Of a stretch of 64,000 nucleotides of DNA, positions 36,566 through 46,066 are shown one piece after another. The notes beneath the pieces are model-generated. The model made no database searches, was not told the origin of the DNA, and saw only the letters and a program-made list of their open reading frames with translations. Positions within the stretch are counted from its first letter, which is position 1. Every line of letters begins with the position of its first letter. Made by a program: the position numbers and the translations under genes. The stretch is from assembly GCF_016908415.1 (NCBI RefSeq), contig NZ_JAFBDW010000002.1, forward strand, positions 186,001 through 250,000, written 5' to 3'. The stretch is from Caldicoprobacter guelmensis. GTDB taxonomy: Bacteria; Bacillota; Clostridia; Caldicoprobacterales; Caldicoprobacteraceae.

Positions 36566-36822
36566 AACTCACCTCGCTTCTCAATAAACCTCGAAATCAT
36601 CACAATACCAACAAAGCCGAACAGCGCGTATATAATAGCAATGTCCAGCAAATATGATTTATTGACTAAAAAAGCGAACACCACTATAACCATTACAATT
36701 TTTGAAGACAGCAAATTCACCCCTAAAATTCTGTCCCACACAGTAGGACCCAAAATAGCCCTGACAAGAGAAGCTACCCCCAAAATCGTCAATACCATGA
36801 GAACGATGTTCTCAAACCTCAT
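36562..36822 (-). CDS. mrpF: Mrp-type antiporter subunit F
   Basis: The 86-residue, three-helix protein has RAILGPTVWDRILGVNLLSSK and AIIYALFGFVGIVMISRF, the MnhF signature. It overlaps mrpE by 11 nt and mrpG by 4 nt. Confidence 0.9.
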   Translation of the reverse strand: MRFENIVLMVLTILGVASLVRAILGPTVWDRILGVNLLSSKIVMVIVVFAFLVNKSYLLDIAIIYALFGFVGIVMISRFIEKRGEL

Positions 36823-37315
36823 CAGTTACCCCCTTCAAACGGTTCTCAAATTTAACCCTTATGTTTTGCTGCAACAAATTTTGACCATCTTCAGGACAAT
36901 TCAAGCACAACACCTTCAGCTTTTTTCCATTTTTATCAACGGTTACAGTTCCGGGAGTCAGGGTAATTGAATTGGCAAGAATACAGAGCAGAAAGTCGTT
37001 ATCCAACCCACTTTCATATTCAATAATTCCAACATTAATTTTGTGAGTAAGCATCCTGTAAATAGCGGTAAACCCGGATGCATAAATTTGAACAAATAGA
37101 TAGGCAAGATATTTTATAAAGTTTCTTAAACTAAAAATATAAAGTTTTTTATAGTCCTGCTTAAGCAAATATTTTTCAGTATAAAGTATTGCAATAAAAC
37201 TCGAAACAATACCAGAAACAACCTGTATAAAAGTAATTTTTTCATTAATTACAACCCAAAATACTGTAAGAATTATAATAACTTCTATATAATGCAAGAA
37301 TTTTCTCAGAATCAC
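36812..37315 (-). CDS. mrpE: Mrp-type antiporter subunit E
   Basis: The 167-residue protein has two N-terminal membrane helices and the MnhE ending LCILANSITLTPGTVTVD. It is the first gene of the operon, placing E-F-G before the B-C-D part. This order matches the Mrp module of membrane-bound hydrogenases rather than the A-to-G order of typical Bacillus mrp operons. Confidence 0.9.
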   Translation of the reverse strand: MILRKFLHYIEVIIILTVFWVVINEKITFIQVVSGIVSSFIAILYTEKYLLKQDYKKLYIFSLRNFIKYLAYLFVQIYASGFTAIYRMLTHKINVGIIEYESGLDNDFLLCILANSITLTPGTVTVDKNGKKLKVLCLNCPEDGQNLLQQNIRVKFENRLKGVTDEV

Positions 37316-37362
37316 AACATCTCATCACCCCACATACCATAGATGAACCATCTTTCTTTAAA

Positions 37363-37391
37363 AGAATAACATACTTTTTAATAAATGTAAA
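37363..37391 (-). promoter_or_regulatory. Candidate promoter of the Mrp operon
   Basis: On the minus strand TTTACA (37386-37391) and TATTCT (37363-37368) are separated by 17 nt, about 50 nt upstream of mrpE. Confidence 0.45.
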
Positions 37392-37408
37392 TGGATATGG
37401 GAGGTGGG

Positions 37409-37486
37409 GCGACCCGCGGTCGTGTCATACCGATTGGGGTGGCACGGCGTCGCTGAACCGGAGTGCAAGGATGAGACCCTGCATGC
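37409..37486 (+). ncRNA. Structured RNA element, copy B
   Basis: The second copy of the element at 25053-25129. Helix a is CGACC (37410-37414) with GGTCG (37418-37422). Helix b is TGTCATACC (37423-37431) with GGGGTGGCA (37436-37444) around GATT. Helix d is TGCA (37464-37467) with TGCA (37480-37483). Compared with copy A, G-U pairs become G-C or A-U and one C-G becomes T-A. A hairpin (CCCTTTC/GAAAGGG near 37493-37526) with a T-rich tail follows. It stands between the Mrp promoter and the broken DUF4160 gene. No nuclease or transposase gene is adjacent. Confidence 0.6.
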
Positions 37487-37594
37487 TAATTAGCCCTTTC
37501 AGGTGGAATGAAGGATAAAGAAAGGGTTATGGTTGTTTTTAGACAAAGGTAGGGTCTTTGATAAATCAACATTGTAGTATTGGACTAAGTTTAA

Positions 37595-37690
37595 TCACTT
37601 TTTTAATACAACGTTTTTTATCATCTTGTACAGTTCAATTAAAGGAATGATGGAAATAGATGCAAATAAGACTACGACCCATTCTACCAT
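37595..37690 (-). CDS. Possible 31-residue single-helix membrane peptide
   Basis: On the minus strand ATG 37690 opens a 31-codon frame: MVEWVVVLFASISIIPLIEL then YKMIKNVVLKK, one hydrophobic helix followed by a basic tail. That is the shape of small holin-like or type I toxin peptides. There is no good ribosome site, and the frame lies in a decayed intergenic region, so it may be chance. Confidence 0.25.
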   Translation of the reverse strand: MVEWVVVLFASISIIPLIELYKMIKNVVLKK

Positions 37691-37693
37691 ATC

Positions 37694-37831
37694 CAACTGC
37701 TTTACTCTAAGAGACAGTTAAAGTTGGTATTGGCATGGGGAGATCTAGAGCTGCATAAAGATGAATTAATGCAAAATTGGGAGTTAGCTAAGATGTATCA
37801 ACCATTAAACAGAATAGCCCCTTTAGTCTGA
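37694..37831 (+). pseudogene. DUF4160 protein, C-terminal remnant
   Basis: Read in the frame ending at TGA 37829-37831 the sequence is KLVLAWGDLELHKDELMQNW followed by ELAKMYQPLNRIAPLV. This fits the C-terminus of DUF4160 proteins (LVLAW..LH.DEL..NW). The N-terminal half is missing upstream, where unrelated sequence is found. It lies immediately before the DUF2442 gene, its usual partner. Confidence 0.6.
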
Positions 37832-37850
37832 GTTTAAAGGAGGAGTGAAA

Positions 37851-38181
37851 ATGGATAATAATTATTTCCCGGAAGTAGTTCAGGTAATTCCTACGGAAGA
37901 TTATAAAGTTTATATATATATATTTTGATGACGGCTCGATAAAGCTATATGATGCGAAAGAAATCATTAATAAAGGGGTATTTACAAAACTCAAAGACAA
38001 AAAAACGTTTATGGAGATCTATACAGCACTAAATGGAACTTTAGCTTGGGATATAGAAGGCAACTATGATACCAGTAGATGTCTTGACCTAGACTCATTG
38101 GTATTATACGAAACTTGTCCTGATGTCGAAGAGCCAAAAGAGTTATTTCAGCGTTATAATATAAAAAACTCGGAAGTCTAA
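37851..38181 (+). pseudogene. DUF2442 protein gene with frameshift in a TA repeat
   Basis: ATG 37851, preceded by AAAGGAGGAG, begins MDNNYFPEVVQVIPTEDYKV. The frame hits TGA at 37926-37928 just after a (TA)6 tract (37911-37922). The following frame gives YFDDGSIKLYDAKEIINKG and runs to TAA 38179-38181, which fits DUF2442 (FDDGS...YD). Seven or four TA units would restore one frame. DUF2442 and DUF4160 genes usually occur as a pair of unknown function. This copy is off now, either decayed or switchable by repeat slippage. Confidence 0.7.
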
Positions 38182-38308
38182 AATTTCATATGCCACTGCA
38201 TGGCGGGGGCTGAACAAAACACATGTTCAGTTCCTGCTCTTTTCTGTCATATACTTTACTTAAATGCAATAAATTAATAGCAAGGTGTTGTAAGCGAGGT
38301 GCTTTTTA

Positions 38309-39085
38309 ATGAGGGTCATATACGTATCCAGAATACAGGCCATACGCACGCTTGTGGTGCTTGTGCTGGTTATAATCTCCATAGTATATACCCAGACCAC
38401 ACAGTATGATGTCATAAGCGTGTTTTTAAACACCAAGAGGGAACTGCCTATATACTCGGTGGAGACCGATGAGAAGAAGATTGCCATATCCTTTGATGCA
38501 GCCTGGGGGGCCGAATACACCGATGAAATCCTTGATATATTGAAAAAGAGGAATATCAAAGCGACGTTTTTCTTGGTAGGTTTTTGGATTGATAAGTATC
38601 CCGAAAAGGTAAAGAGGATTGCTTCGGAAGGCCATGAGATAGGTAATCATTCCACCACCCACCCGCATATGTCTCAGCTGAGCAGCCAGCAAATCCGGAT
38701 GGAAATTGAGACCACGCAGAAGAAGATAGAGGAACTGGCAGGTGATCGAGCAGTTAAGCTTTTCAGGCCGCCCTTTGGAGACTACAACGATAGGCTAATC
38801 CTGACATGCAGGGAGATGGGGTATTATCCTATTCAGTGGGATGTGGACTCCCTCGACTGGAAGGAATACGGCGTTGAGCACATGTTTAATCAGGTGACCA
38901 AGAGGGTGCGTAATGGCTCCATCGTGCTTTTCCACAACAACGCCAAATACATCGTGCAGGCTTTGCCTCTCATATTGGATCATCTTATTCAGAACGGTTA
39001 CACCATTGTTCCGGTATCAGAACTTATTTACAAGGATAATTACTATATAGACCACACGGGTAGGCAAAGGAAAATGGGCACGTGA
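38309..39085 (+). CDS. Polysaccharide deacetylase, PdaB-like (sporulation type)
   Basis: The 258-residue protein has an N-terminal membrane anchor (about residues 9-28) and a NodB domain with ISFDAAWGAEYTDEIL (catalytic Asp), HSTTHPHMS (metal His-x3-His) and FRPPFGDYNDRL. These details match PdaB/YlxY-type deacetylases of spore-formers, which modify peptidoglycan or related glycans outside the membrane. GCGAGGTG precedes ATG 38309. It is a single-gene unit next to the OB-fold gene. Confidence 0.88.
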   Translation: MRVIYVSRIQAIRTLVVLVLVIISIVYTQTTQYDVISVFLNTKRELPIYSVETDEKKIAISFDAAWGAEYTDEILDILKKRNIKATFFLVGFWIDKYPEKVKRIASEGHEIGNHSTTHPHMSQLSSQQIRMEIETTQKKIEELAGDRAVKLFRPPFGDYNDRLILTCREMGYYPIQWDVDSLDWKEYGVEHMFNQVTKRVRNGSIVLFHNNAKYIVQALPLILDHLIQNGYTIVPVSELIYKDNYYIDHTGRQRKMGT

Positions 39086-39179
39086 GCGAATAAAACACCC
39101 ATCAATTGAATAGCTATAATTTAGATGACAAAGTATGAAGCATTGGGGATGAAATGATACCGAGAAGGGAGAGGATATA

Positions 39180-39818
39180 ATGTTGGAACACACTTCGGAA
39201 AACAACCAGGTCTTGGTAGCTGGGACGGTTGACTCTCCGCCTGTCTTTGCCCACGAGATATACGGCGAAGGTTTCTATAACTTCACCCTGGCGGTGCCCA
39301 GGCTCAGTGGTTATGTCGATGTTATACCCGTCACAGTATCTGAAAGACTTATTGATATAGGCACGCTTCCAGTGGGGGCTAAAGTTGTAATAAAGGGACA
39401 GTTTCGCTCATACAACAAGTACATTGATGGGAAAAACAGGTTGATACTTACGGTATTTGCAAAGGACATATCCATGAAGGAGGAGGAGTATCGAGGGATA
39501 AGAAATCCAAATCAGATTTACCTTGATGGGTATATATGTAAACCACCGGTTTATAGGACCACACCGCTTAATAGGGAGATAGCCGATGTGCTGTTGGCTG
39601 TCAACAGGTCCTATAATAAATCCGACTATATCCCTGTCATATTGTGGGGGAGGAATGCGCGGTTTTCTGAAAATCTTGCGGTGGGGCAGCGTATCAGGAT
39701 ATGGGGTAGAATCCAGAGCCGGCCTTATCAAAAGAAACTGCCAAACGGCGAGATACAGGATAAAATAGCATATGAGGTGTCGGTTTCAAAACTTCAGGTG
39801 GTGAGCGAGCAAAAATAA
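39180..39818 (+). CDS. Tandem OB-fold protein related to single-stranded DNA-binding protein
   Basis: The 212-residue protein appears to contain two OB domains: residues about 8-100 (QVLVAGTVDSPPVFAHEIYG, GAKVVIKGQFRSY) and about 108-208 (NQIYLDGYICKPPVYRTTP, VGQRIRIWGRIQSRPYQKK). The second strongly resembles bacterial SSB, including IPVILWGRNAR. The acidic C-terminal tail of normal SSB is lacking, and no rpsF-ssb-rpsR context exists. It is likely an accessory SSB relative, acting on DNA in the cytoplasm. GAGAGGA precedes the start. Confidence 0.75.
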   Translation: MLEHTSENNQVLVAGTVDSPPVFAHEIYGEGFYNFTLAVPRLSGYVDVIPVTVSERLIDIGTLPVGAKVVIKGQFRSYNKYIDGKNRLILTVFAKDISMKEEEYRGIRNPNQIYLDGYICKPPVYRTTPLNREIADVLLAVNRSYNKSDYIPVILWGRNARFSENLAVGQRIRIWGRIQSRPYQKKLPNGEIQDKIAYEVSVSKLQVVSEQK

Positions 39819-39845
39819 AGTGTCTTCGGACACTTTATTTTTTTC
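39817..39845 (+). terminator. Intrinsic terminator of the OB-fold gene
   Basis: AAAGTGTC pairs perfectly with GACACTTT around a TTCG tetraloop and is followed by ATTTTTTT. It starts within the stop codon region. Confidence 0.9.
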
Positions 39846-39881
39846 TGCACTTGATTCCTTTTCTAAGCTTGTACAATGTGC

Positions 39882-39918
39882 TAAAATAAAGAAGAACCCT
39901 TTTATTTGGGTTCTTCTT
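39882..39918 (-). terminator. Intrinsic terminator of the LysM gene
   Basis: The inverted repeat AAGAAGAACCC (39889-39899) and GGGTTCTTCTT (39908-39918) forms an 11-bp stem. On the minus strand it is followed by TTTATTTTAG. The LysM stop codon lies in the loop. Confidence 0.8.
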
Positions 39919-40411
39919 GGATATTGCTTGTGGGAGCAGGTATGAGCAGCCTTTGTCCGGGGTAAATGAGGTCAGGGCGTGGAATGTTGTTGAGGCGAAT
40001 CAATGCATCCAGTGGTACATTGAACTTTTCTGCTATGCTGTAAAGGGTATCTCCAGGCTGCACGATGTACACCTTGCCGCCCGGTGGGGGTTTAGGGGGT
40101 TCAACGCCTGGTATGAATATCCTTTGGCCAGGATAAATGATATATGGAGGCGGAATTTGGTTAGCCCTTATGAGTTCAGCTAGCGGTATGTTGTATCTCT
40201 GTGCTATCTTATATAGCGTGTCGCCAGGCTGGACGATGTAGTAGAACCCTTTCGTGGGAGGGGCAGGTTCTTCAGGGATTTCAATCAGTTGTCCTGGATA
40301 TATCCGATTTGGGTTGGGTATGTTGTTTGCAGCTAGGATGGCTTCTACTGTGGTGTTGAATTTCCGTGCAATCTTGTAGAGGGTATCGCCTGGCTGAACG
40401 ATGTATGTCAT
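39902..40411 (-). CDS. Triple LysM-domain protein
   Basis: The 169-residue protein consists of three LysM repeats (about residues 1-46, 56-102 and 113-158), each with YIVQPGDTLYKIA or a close variant and ending YPGQ..IP, joined by Pro-rich linkers. LysM binds N-acetylglucosamine-containing glycans. There is no signal peptide or enzyme domain, as in some spore-coat LysM proteins (SafA-like), so a spore-associated role is plausible but unproven. GGAGGG lies upstream of the ATG on the minus strand. Confidence 0.85.
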   Translation of the reverse strand: MTYIVQPGDTLYKIARKFNTTVEAILAANNIPNPNRIYPGQLIEIPEEPAPPTKGFYYIVQPGDTLYKIAQRYNIPLAELIRANQIPPPYIIYPGQRIFIPGVEPPKPPPGGKVYIVQPGDTLYSIAEKFNVPLDALIRLNNIPRPDLIYPGQRLLIPAPTSNIQEEPK

Positions 40412-40730
40412 TAGCTTTCCCTCCTTTTAGGTGCTGTATTATTATATCTATATGCGAGATACCAAGGTTATGTGATTGTTTTTTGTCAACTATCCCTAAA
40501 TGAAATCGAAGGCATGAAAGCCTCAGAGTGAAATGTGATTGTTTTTAAAGGATAAAATGCCTAAAAAAGTAATTCCACAGTTGCTTTAATTTAATGTAAA
40601 TTGAGATTTATACTTTCATCTATCTTGAAAAACGCTTTAAACATCTTAAACTTTAGGTGAAGCAATGGTTATTATACATTGCGCGTGAGTGCTGTATTAA
40701 ACAGAGGGCTAAAATATTTTCGCATGCAAG

Positions 40731-40806
40731 CCCGTTCCAAATACCGCCTGTTGGGGGTGGAACGGCTGTAAGGGCGGACTATAAATACCCCAACCTTCTA
40801 AACGGG
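40731..40806 (+). promoter_or_regulatory. Candidate pseudoknotted leader of the yerC-like gene
   Basis: CCGTTCCA (40732-40739) pairs with TGGAACGG (40758-40765). Loop bases CCGCC (40744-40748) can pair downstream with GGCGG (40773-40777), giving an H-type pseudoknot. Alternatively GTTGGGG (40750-40756) can pair with CCCCAAC (40788-40794) and CCCGTT (40731-40736) with AACGGG (40801-40806). The last pairing would cover the start region of the gene. The rest of the 400-nt gap (40412-40730) is AT-rich; I see nothing else in it. Confidence 0.45.
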
Positions 40807-40811
40807 TGCTT

Positions 40812-41138
40812 ATGTACCGTTTAGATGAACGGGCCAGGGAAATGGAATACCGTTCAAAAATCAGGGATGAACTGGTGGATCAGCTTTTTAGGGCTATACT
40901 AAGCCTTGAGACGATGGAGGAGTGCTACCGCTTTTTTGAGGACCTGTGTACCGTAAGTGAGATCAAATCCCTGGCACAGCGGCTGGAGGTGGCCAGGATG
41001 CTTAAAGAGAAGAAGACTTACAGCGAGATAGCTGAAAAGACGGGAGCCAGCACCGCCACCATAAGCCGGGTTAACAGATTTTTGCTTTACGGGTCGGACG
41101 GATATAATATTGTACTTGATAGGATATCTAAAAAGTAG
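40812..41138 (+). CDS. YerC/YecD family TrpR-like transcriptional regulator
   Basis: About 108 residues with the TrpR-fold helix-turn-helix: LETMEECYRFFEDLCTVSEI, SLAQRLEVARMLKEKKTYSE and EKTGASTATISRVNRFLLYG. This is the Firmicutes YerC family, often found upstream of pcrA, as here. The regulated genes and ligand are unknown. The start is uncertain (GTG 40806, ATG 40812 or ATG 40842), because no proper ribosome site is visible and the region is structured. Confidence 0.88.
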   Translation: MYRLDERAREMEYRSKIRDELVDQLFRAILSLETMEECYRFFEDLCTVSEIKSLAQRLEVARMLKEKKTYSEIAEKTGASTATISRVNRFLLYGSDGYNIVLDRISKK

Positions 41139-41400
41139 AGACTGGCGAGGTGCATACTTAGCTTTTTGTTATGCTCTATCACCCTTGTGGTTGAAAGAAG
41201 TCAACTACCTTTTATACAATACCACAACCTACATACAACCGATAACAGTAGGAATGGATATAGGTTTCAGAACAGCAAGTGTATCGGCTGTTACAAAAAA
41301 GAAAGAGGTGTTTTCTGCGGAGATAGAGTTGAGGGCCGATATCAAAGGGTTACTGTTTAAACCGAAGGCAGCAGTACATGAGGACGTGGATAAAAAGTAA
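41110..41400 (+). CDS. Hypothetical small protein between yerC and pcrA
   Basis: A 96-codon frame overlaps the end of the yerC-like gene. Its second half from ATG 41254 (MDIGFRTASVSAVTKKKEVF) looks more protein-like than the first. I do not recognise it, and no good ribosome site is seen. It may be a short real gene or a remnant filling the 320-nt gap before pcrA. Confidence 0.25.
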   Translation: MYLIGYLKSRDWRGAYLAFCYALSPLWLKEVNYLLYNTTTYIQPITVGMDIGFRTASVSAVTKKKEVFSAEIELRADIKGLLFKPKAAVHEDVDKK

Positions 41401-41457
41401 TAAAGCAAACTAGCAGTCGCTCTAAAGCGGCAATTTAGAACAGCGGGTGAAGAGGTT

Positions 41458-43863
41458 ATGACAGAGGATATAAAGAAAAGGTTTTGTGCCTTGAGGGATG
41501 AAATAATTAAGCTGCAGTACCAGCATTTAAATGAGATGCAAAGGAAAGCAGTGCTGACCACACAGGGGCCTCTCCTGGTGTTGGCGGGTGCCGGCTCAGG
41601 TAAGACTACCGTGCTGGTCAATAGAATTGCACACCTTCTTAGGTTTGGGTGTGCATACGGTAGTGACCATGTGCCCAAGGGCTTAAGCGTGCAGGATATA
41701 GATGCTATGGGAAAATACTTGAGTTTGTGCCGTGAGAGTGGGAAGGTACTTCCGCTTACTGAGCGCATATATGAACTTCTACGCTACCGAGTTGCATTGC
41801 CGGGCAGCATACTTGCCATTACTTTTACCAATAAAGCGGCAAAAGAGATGAAGGAAAGGATAGTTAATATAGTGGGGGAAGCGGCCCATGACATATGGGT
41901 CAGCACTTTCCACTCCGCTTGCGTCAGGATACTAAGGCGGGAGATCGACAAGATGGGCTATTCACGAAACTTTGTGATATATGACGAGTCAGACCAGCTG
42001 ACGGTTATTAAGGACTGCGTCAAAGAGCTAGACCTTAATGAAAAGTATTATCAACCCAAAGAGATAAGGGATTTAATAAATCGGCTCAAGGATCAGATGA
42101 TAGGACCTCAGGAGTATATGAGCAGGGCTTATAGCTATAGAGAAGAGAATATAGGCCGAATATATCAGCTTTATGAAGCTAAGCTTAAAAAGAATTGTGC
42201 CCTGGATTTTGGTGACCTCATAAACAAAACTGTGGAACTTTTTCGCTTAAGGCCTGATGTGCTGGATTATTATCAAAAGAAGTTTCAGTACATACTGGTT
42301 GACGAGTATCAGGATACCAACATGGCTCAGTACATGTTCATAAAGATGTTATCAGAGTTTCATGGGAATGTATGCGCTGTAGGGGATGATGACCAGGCGA
42401 TTTACGGCTGGCGCGGGGCCGATATTAGAAACATCCTGGAATTTGAAAAGGATTTTCCAGATGCAGTGGTCATCAAGCTGGAGGAGAATTACAGGTCTTC
42501 TCAGACAATACTCGATGCCGCCAACAACGTGATAAAGAATAACAGGGGACGAAAGCCAAAAAAGCTATGGACCAGGCATAAGCAGGGAGAAAAGGTAAGA
42601 ATTTACCAGGCATATGATGAGCACGATGAGGCTGATTTCATATGCCGTAAGATTAAGGATTTGATGCAGCAGGAGGAATACAAGGCGGGAGATTTTGCAG
42701 TGCTTTACAGGGTGAATGCTCAGTCGCGCGTGCTGGAAGAGGCCATGATAAAGTATGGCATTCCCTATCGTATATATAAGGGATTGCGGTTCTACGACCG
42801 CAAAGAGATAAAGGACGTGATTGCATACCTGCGCGTCATTGTAAATCCCGCTGATGATGTGAGCTTAAAGCGCGTAATAAACGTTCCCAAAAGGGGGATA
42901 GGGCCTGCCACCATAGAAGCGCTTGAGAGAGCGGCAGTAGATATGGGGGAAAGCATGTTTGGCGTTGCCATAGACCTTGATAAAAACGGGGTGCTATCAG
43001 GCAGGGCTGCTGCCAGCGTGAAGGCGTTTATTGATCTCATAATACGGCTTATTGCATTGAAGGATACCATGGGGATAGTGGAGTTTATCAACACGGTGCT
43101 GGAGGAAACGGGATATGTAAAAGAGCTTGAGAGCGAAGGTACCATGGACGCTTTAGCGCGCCTGGAAAACATAAAGGAATTCATCTCTGCTGCCAGGGAA
43201 TTTGAAGAGGCCAATGAAGGCGCAAATATTGTAGACTTTTTGGAAAATATTGCACTTGTATCCGATGTGGACCAGGTAGGCGAGGACGAGTCGGCTGTGG
43301 TACTCATGACGCTGCACAGCGCAAAAGGGCTGGAATTTCCGGTCGTTTTTATAGCCGGCATGGAAGAGGGGTTATTCCCACTGTCTAGAGCTGTGGACAA
43401 CCCTGATGAACTGGAAGAGGAACGCCGGCTGTGTTATGTAGGTCTTACCCGGGCTAAGCAGCGGCTTTATCTGTCTTATGCTCAAAATAGGACGCTTTAC
43501 GGCAGCTCCATGTTGAGCATGCCCTCGCGATTTTTAAGTGAGATTCCTGAAGATCTAGTAGAGCCTGTGGATCGAGGATATGCCTTTGGTAGAGGAGATT
43601 TGGTGTTTAAATCGAGGACAAGCATTGACTCATCTGACAGATTTGACCTGCCGGCAAGGGCAACAAAAGGAAAGGCGGATTCTTCTGTTGGCGCCTCGTC
43701 TTCCAGGTTTGCGCTGGGGGATAAGGTTCTACACCAGAGGTTTGGCGTGGGAACCATCGTTGCTATGGACGGTGATGGTGATGACCTTCGCCTTCAAATC
43801 GCTTTTGAGCAAGGCGGCATAAAGAAGTTTATGGCCAATCTGGCTCCGCTTAAAAAGCTTTAA
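41458..43863 (+). CDS. pcrA: ATP-dependent DNA helicase PcrA (UvrD/Rep family)
   Basis: The 801-residue superfamily 1A helicase has Walker A AGAGSGKT (43-50), FTNKAAKEMKER, DEYQDTN (Walker B), VGDDDQAIYGWRGAD, LEENYRSSQ and MTLHSAKGLEFP. A C-terminal Tudor-like segment (LGDKVLHQRFGVGTIV) is present, as in PcrA. It unwinds 3'-5' during nucleotide excision repair and removes RNA polymerase or RecA from DNA. GAAGAGG precedes ATG 41458. ligA follows directly, as is common. Confidence 0.95.
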   Translation: MTEDIKKRFCALRDEIIKLQYQHLNEMQRKAVLTTQGPLLVLAGAGSGKTTVLVNRIAHLLRFGCAYGSDHVPKGLSVQDIDAMGKYLSLCRESGKVLPLTERIYELLRYRVALPGSILAITFTNKAAKEMKERIVNIVGEAAHDIWVSTFHSACVRILRREIDKMGYSRNFVIYDESDQLTVIKDCVKELDLNEKYYQPKEIRDLINRLKDQMIGPQEYMSRAYSYREENIGRIYQLYEAKLKKNCALDFGDLINKTVELFRLRPDVLDYYQKKFQYILVDEYQDTNMAQYMFIKMLSEFHGNVCAVGDDDQAIYGWRGADIRNILEFEKDFPDAVVIKLEENYRSSQTILDAANNVIKNNRGRKPKKLWTRHKQGEKVRIYQAYDEHDEADFICRKIKDLMQQEEYKAGDFAVLYRVNAQSRVLEEAMIKYGIPYRIYKGLRFYDRKEIKDVIAYLRVIVNPADDVSLKRVINVPKRGIGPATIEALERAAVDMGESMFGVAIDLDKNGVLSGRAAASVKAFIDLIIRLIALKDTMGIVEFINTVLEETGYVKELESEGTMDALARLENIKEFISAAREFEEANEGANIVDFLENIALVSDVDQVGEDESAVVLMTLHSAKGLEFPVVFIAGMEEGLFPLSRAVDNPDELEEERRLCYVGLTRAKQRLYLSYAQNRTLYGSSMLSMPSRFLSEIPEDLVEPVDRGYAFGRGDLVFKSRTSIDSSDRFDLPARATKGKADSSVGASSSRFALGDKVLHQRFGVGTIVAMDGDGDDLRLQIAFEQGGIKKFMANLAPLKKL

Positions 43864-43890
43864 TTTGTATAGCAAAATAACTTTAGGTAA

Positions 43891-45906
<2,016 letters not shown>

Positions 45907-46066
45907 GTCCAATTTACTATTCTTCAAATATTGATTTTTTAGTAGATTTATGTTTAAATATTTTTAGTAGATTTCTGTTCAAATATAAGATAATAATGGT
46001 AATTTTGTCATTTCTTGTTTTGTAAATCTGTAATAACAAATTTAATAAGGGGAAGGGGGTGAGGTA

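Noticed and set aside
37788..38000. 70-codon minus-strand frame across the DUF2442 gene
   Set aside because: The plus strand carries a clear, frame-shifted DUF2442 gene with a strong ribosome site; the antisense frame is its shadow.
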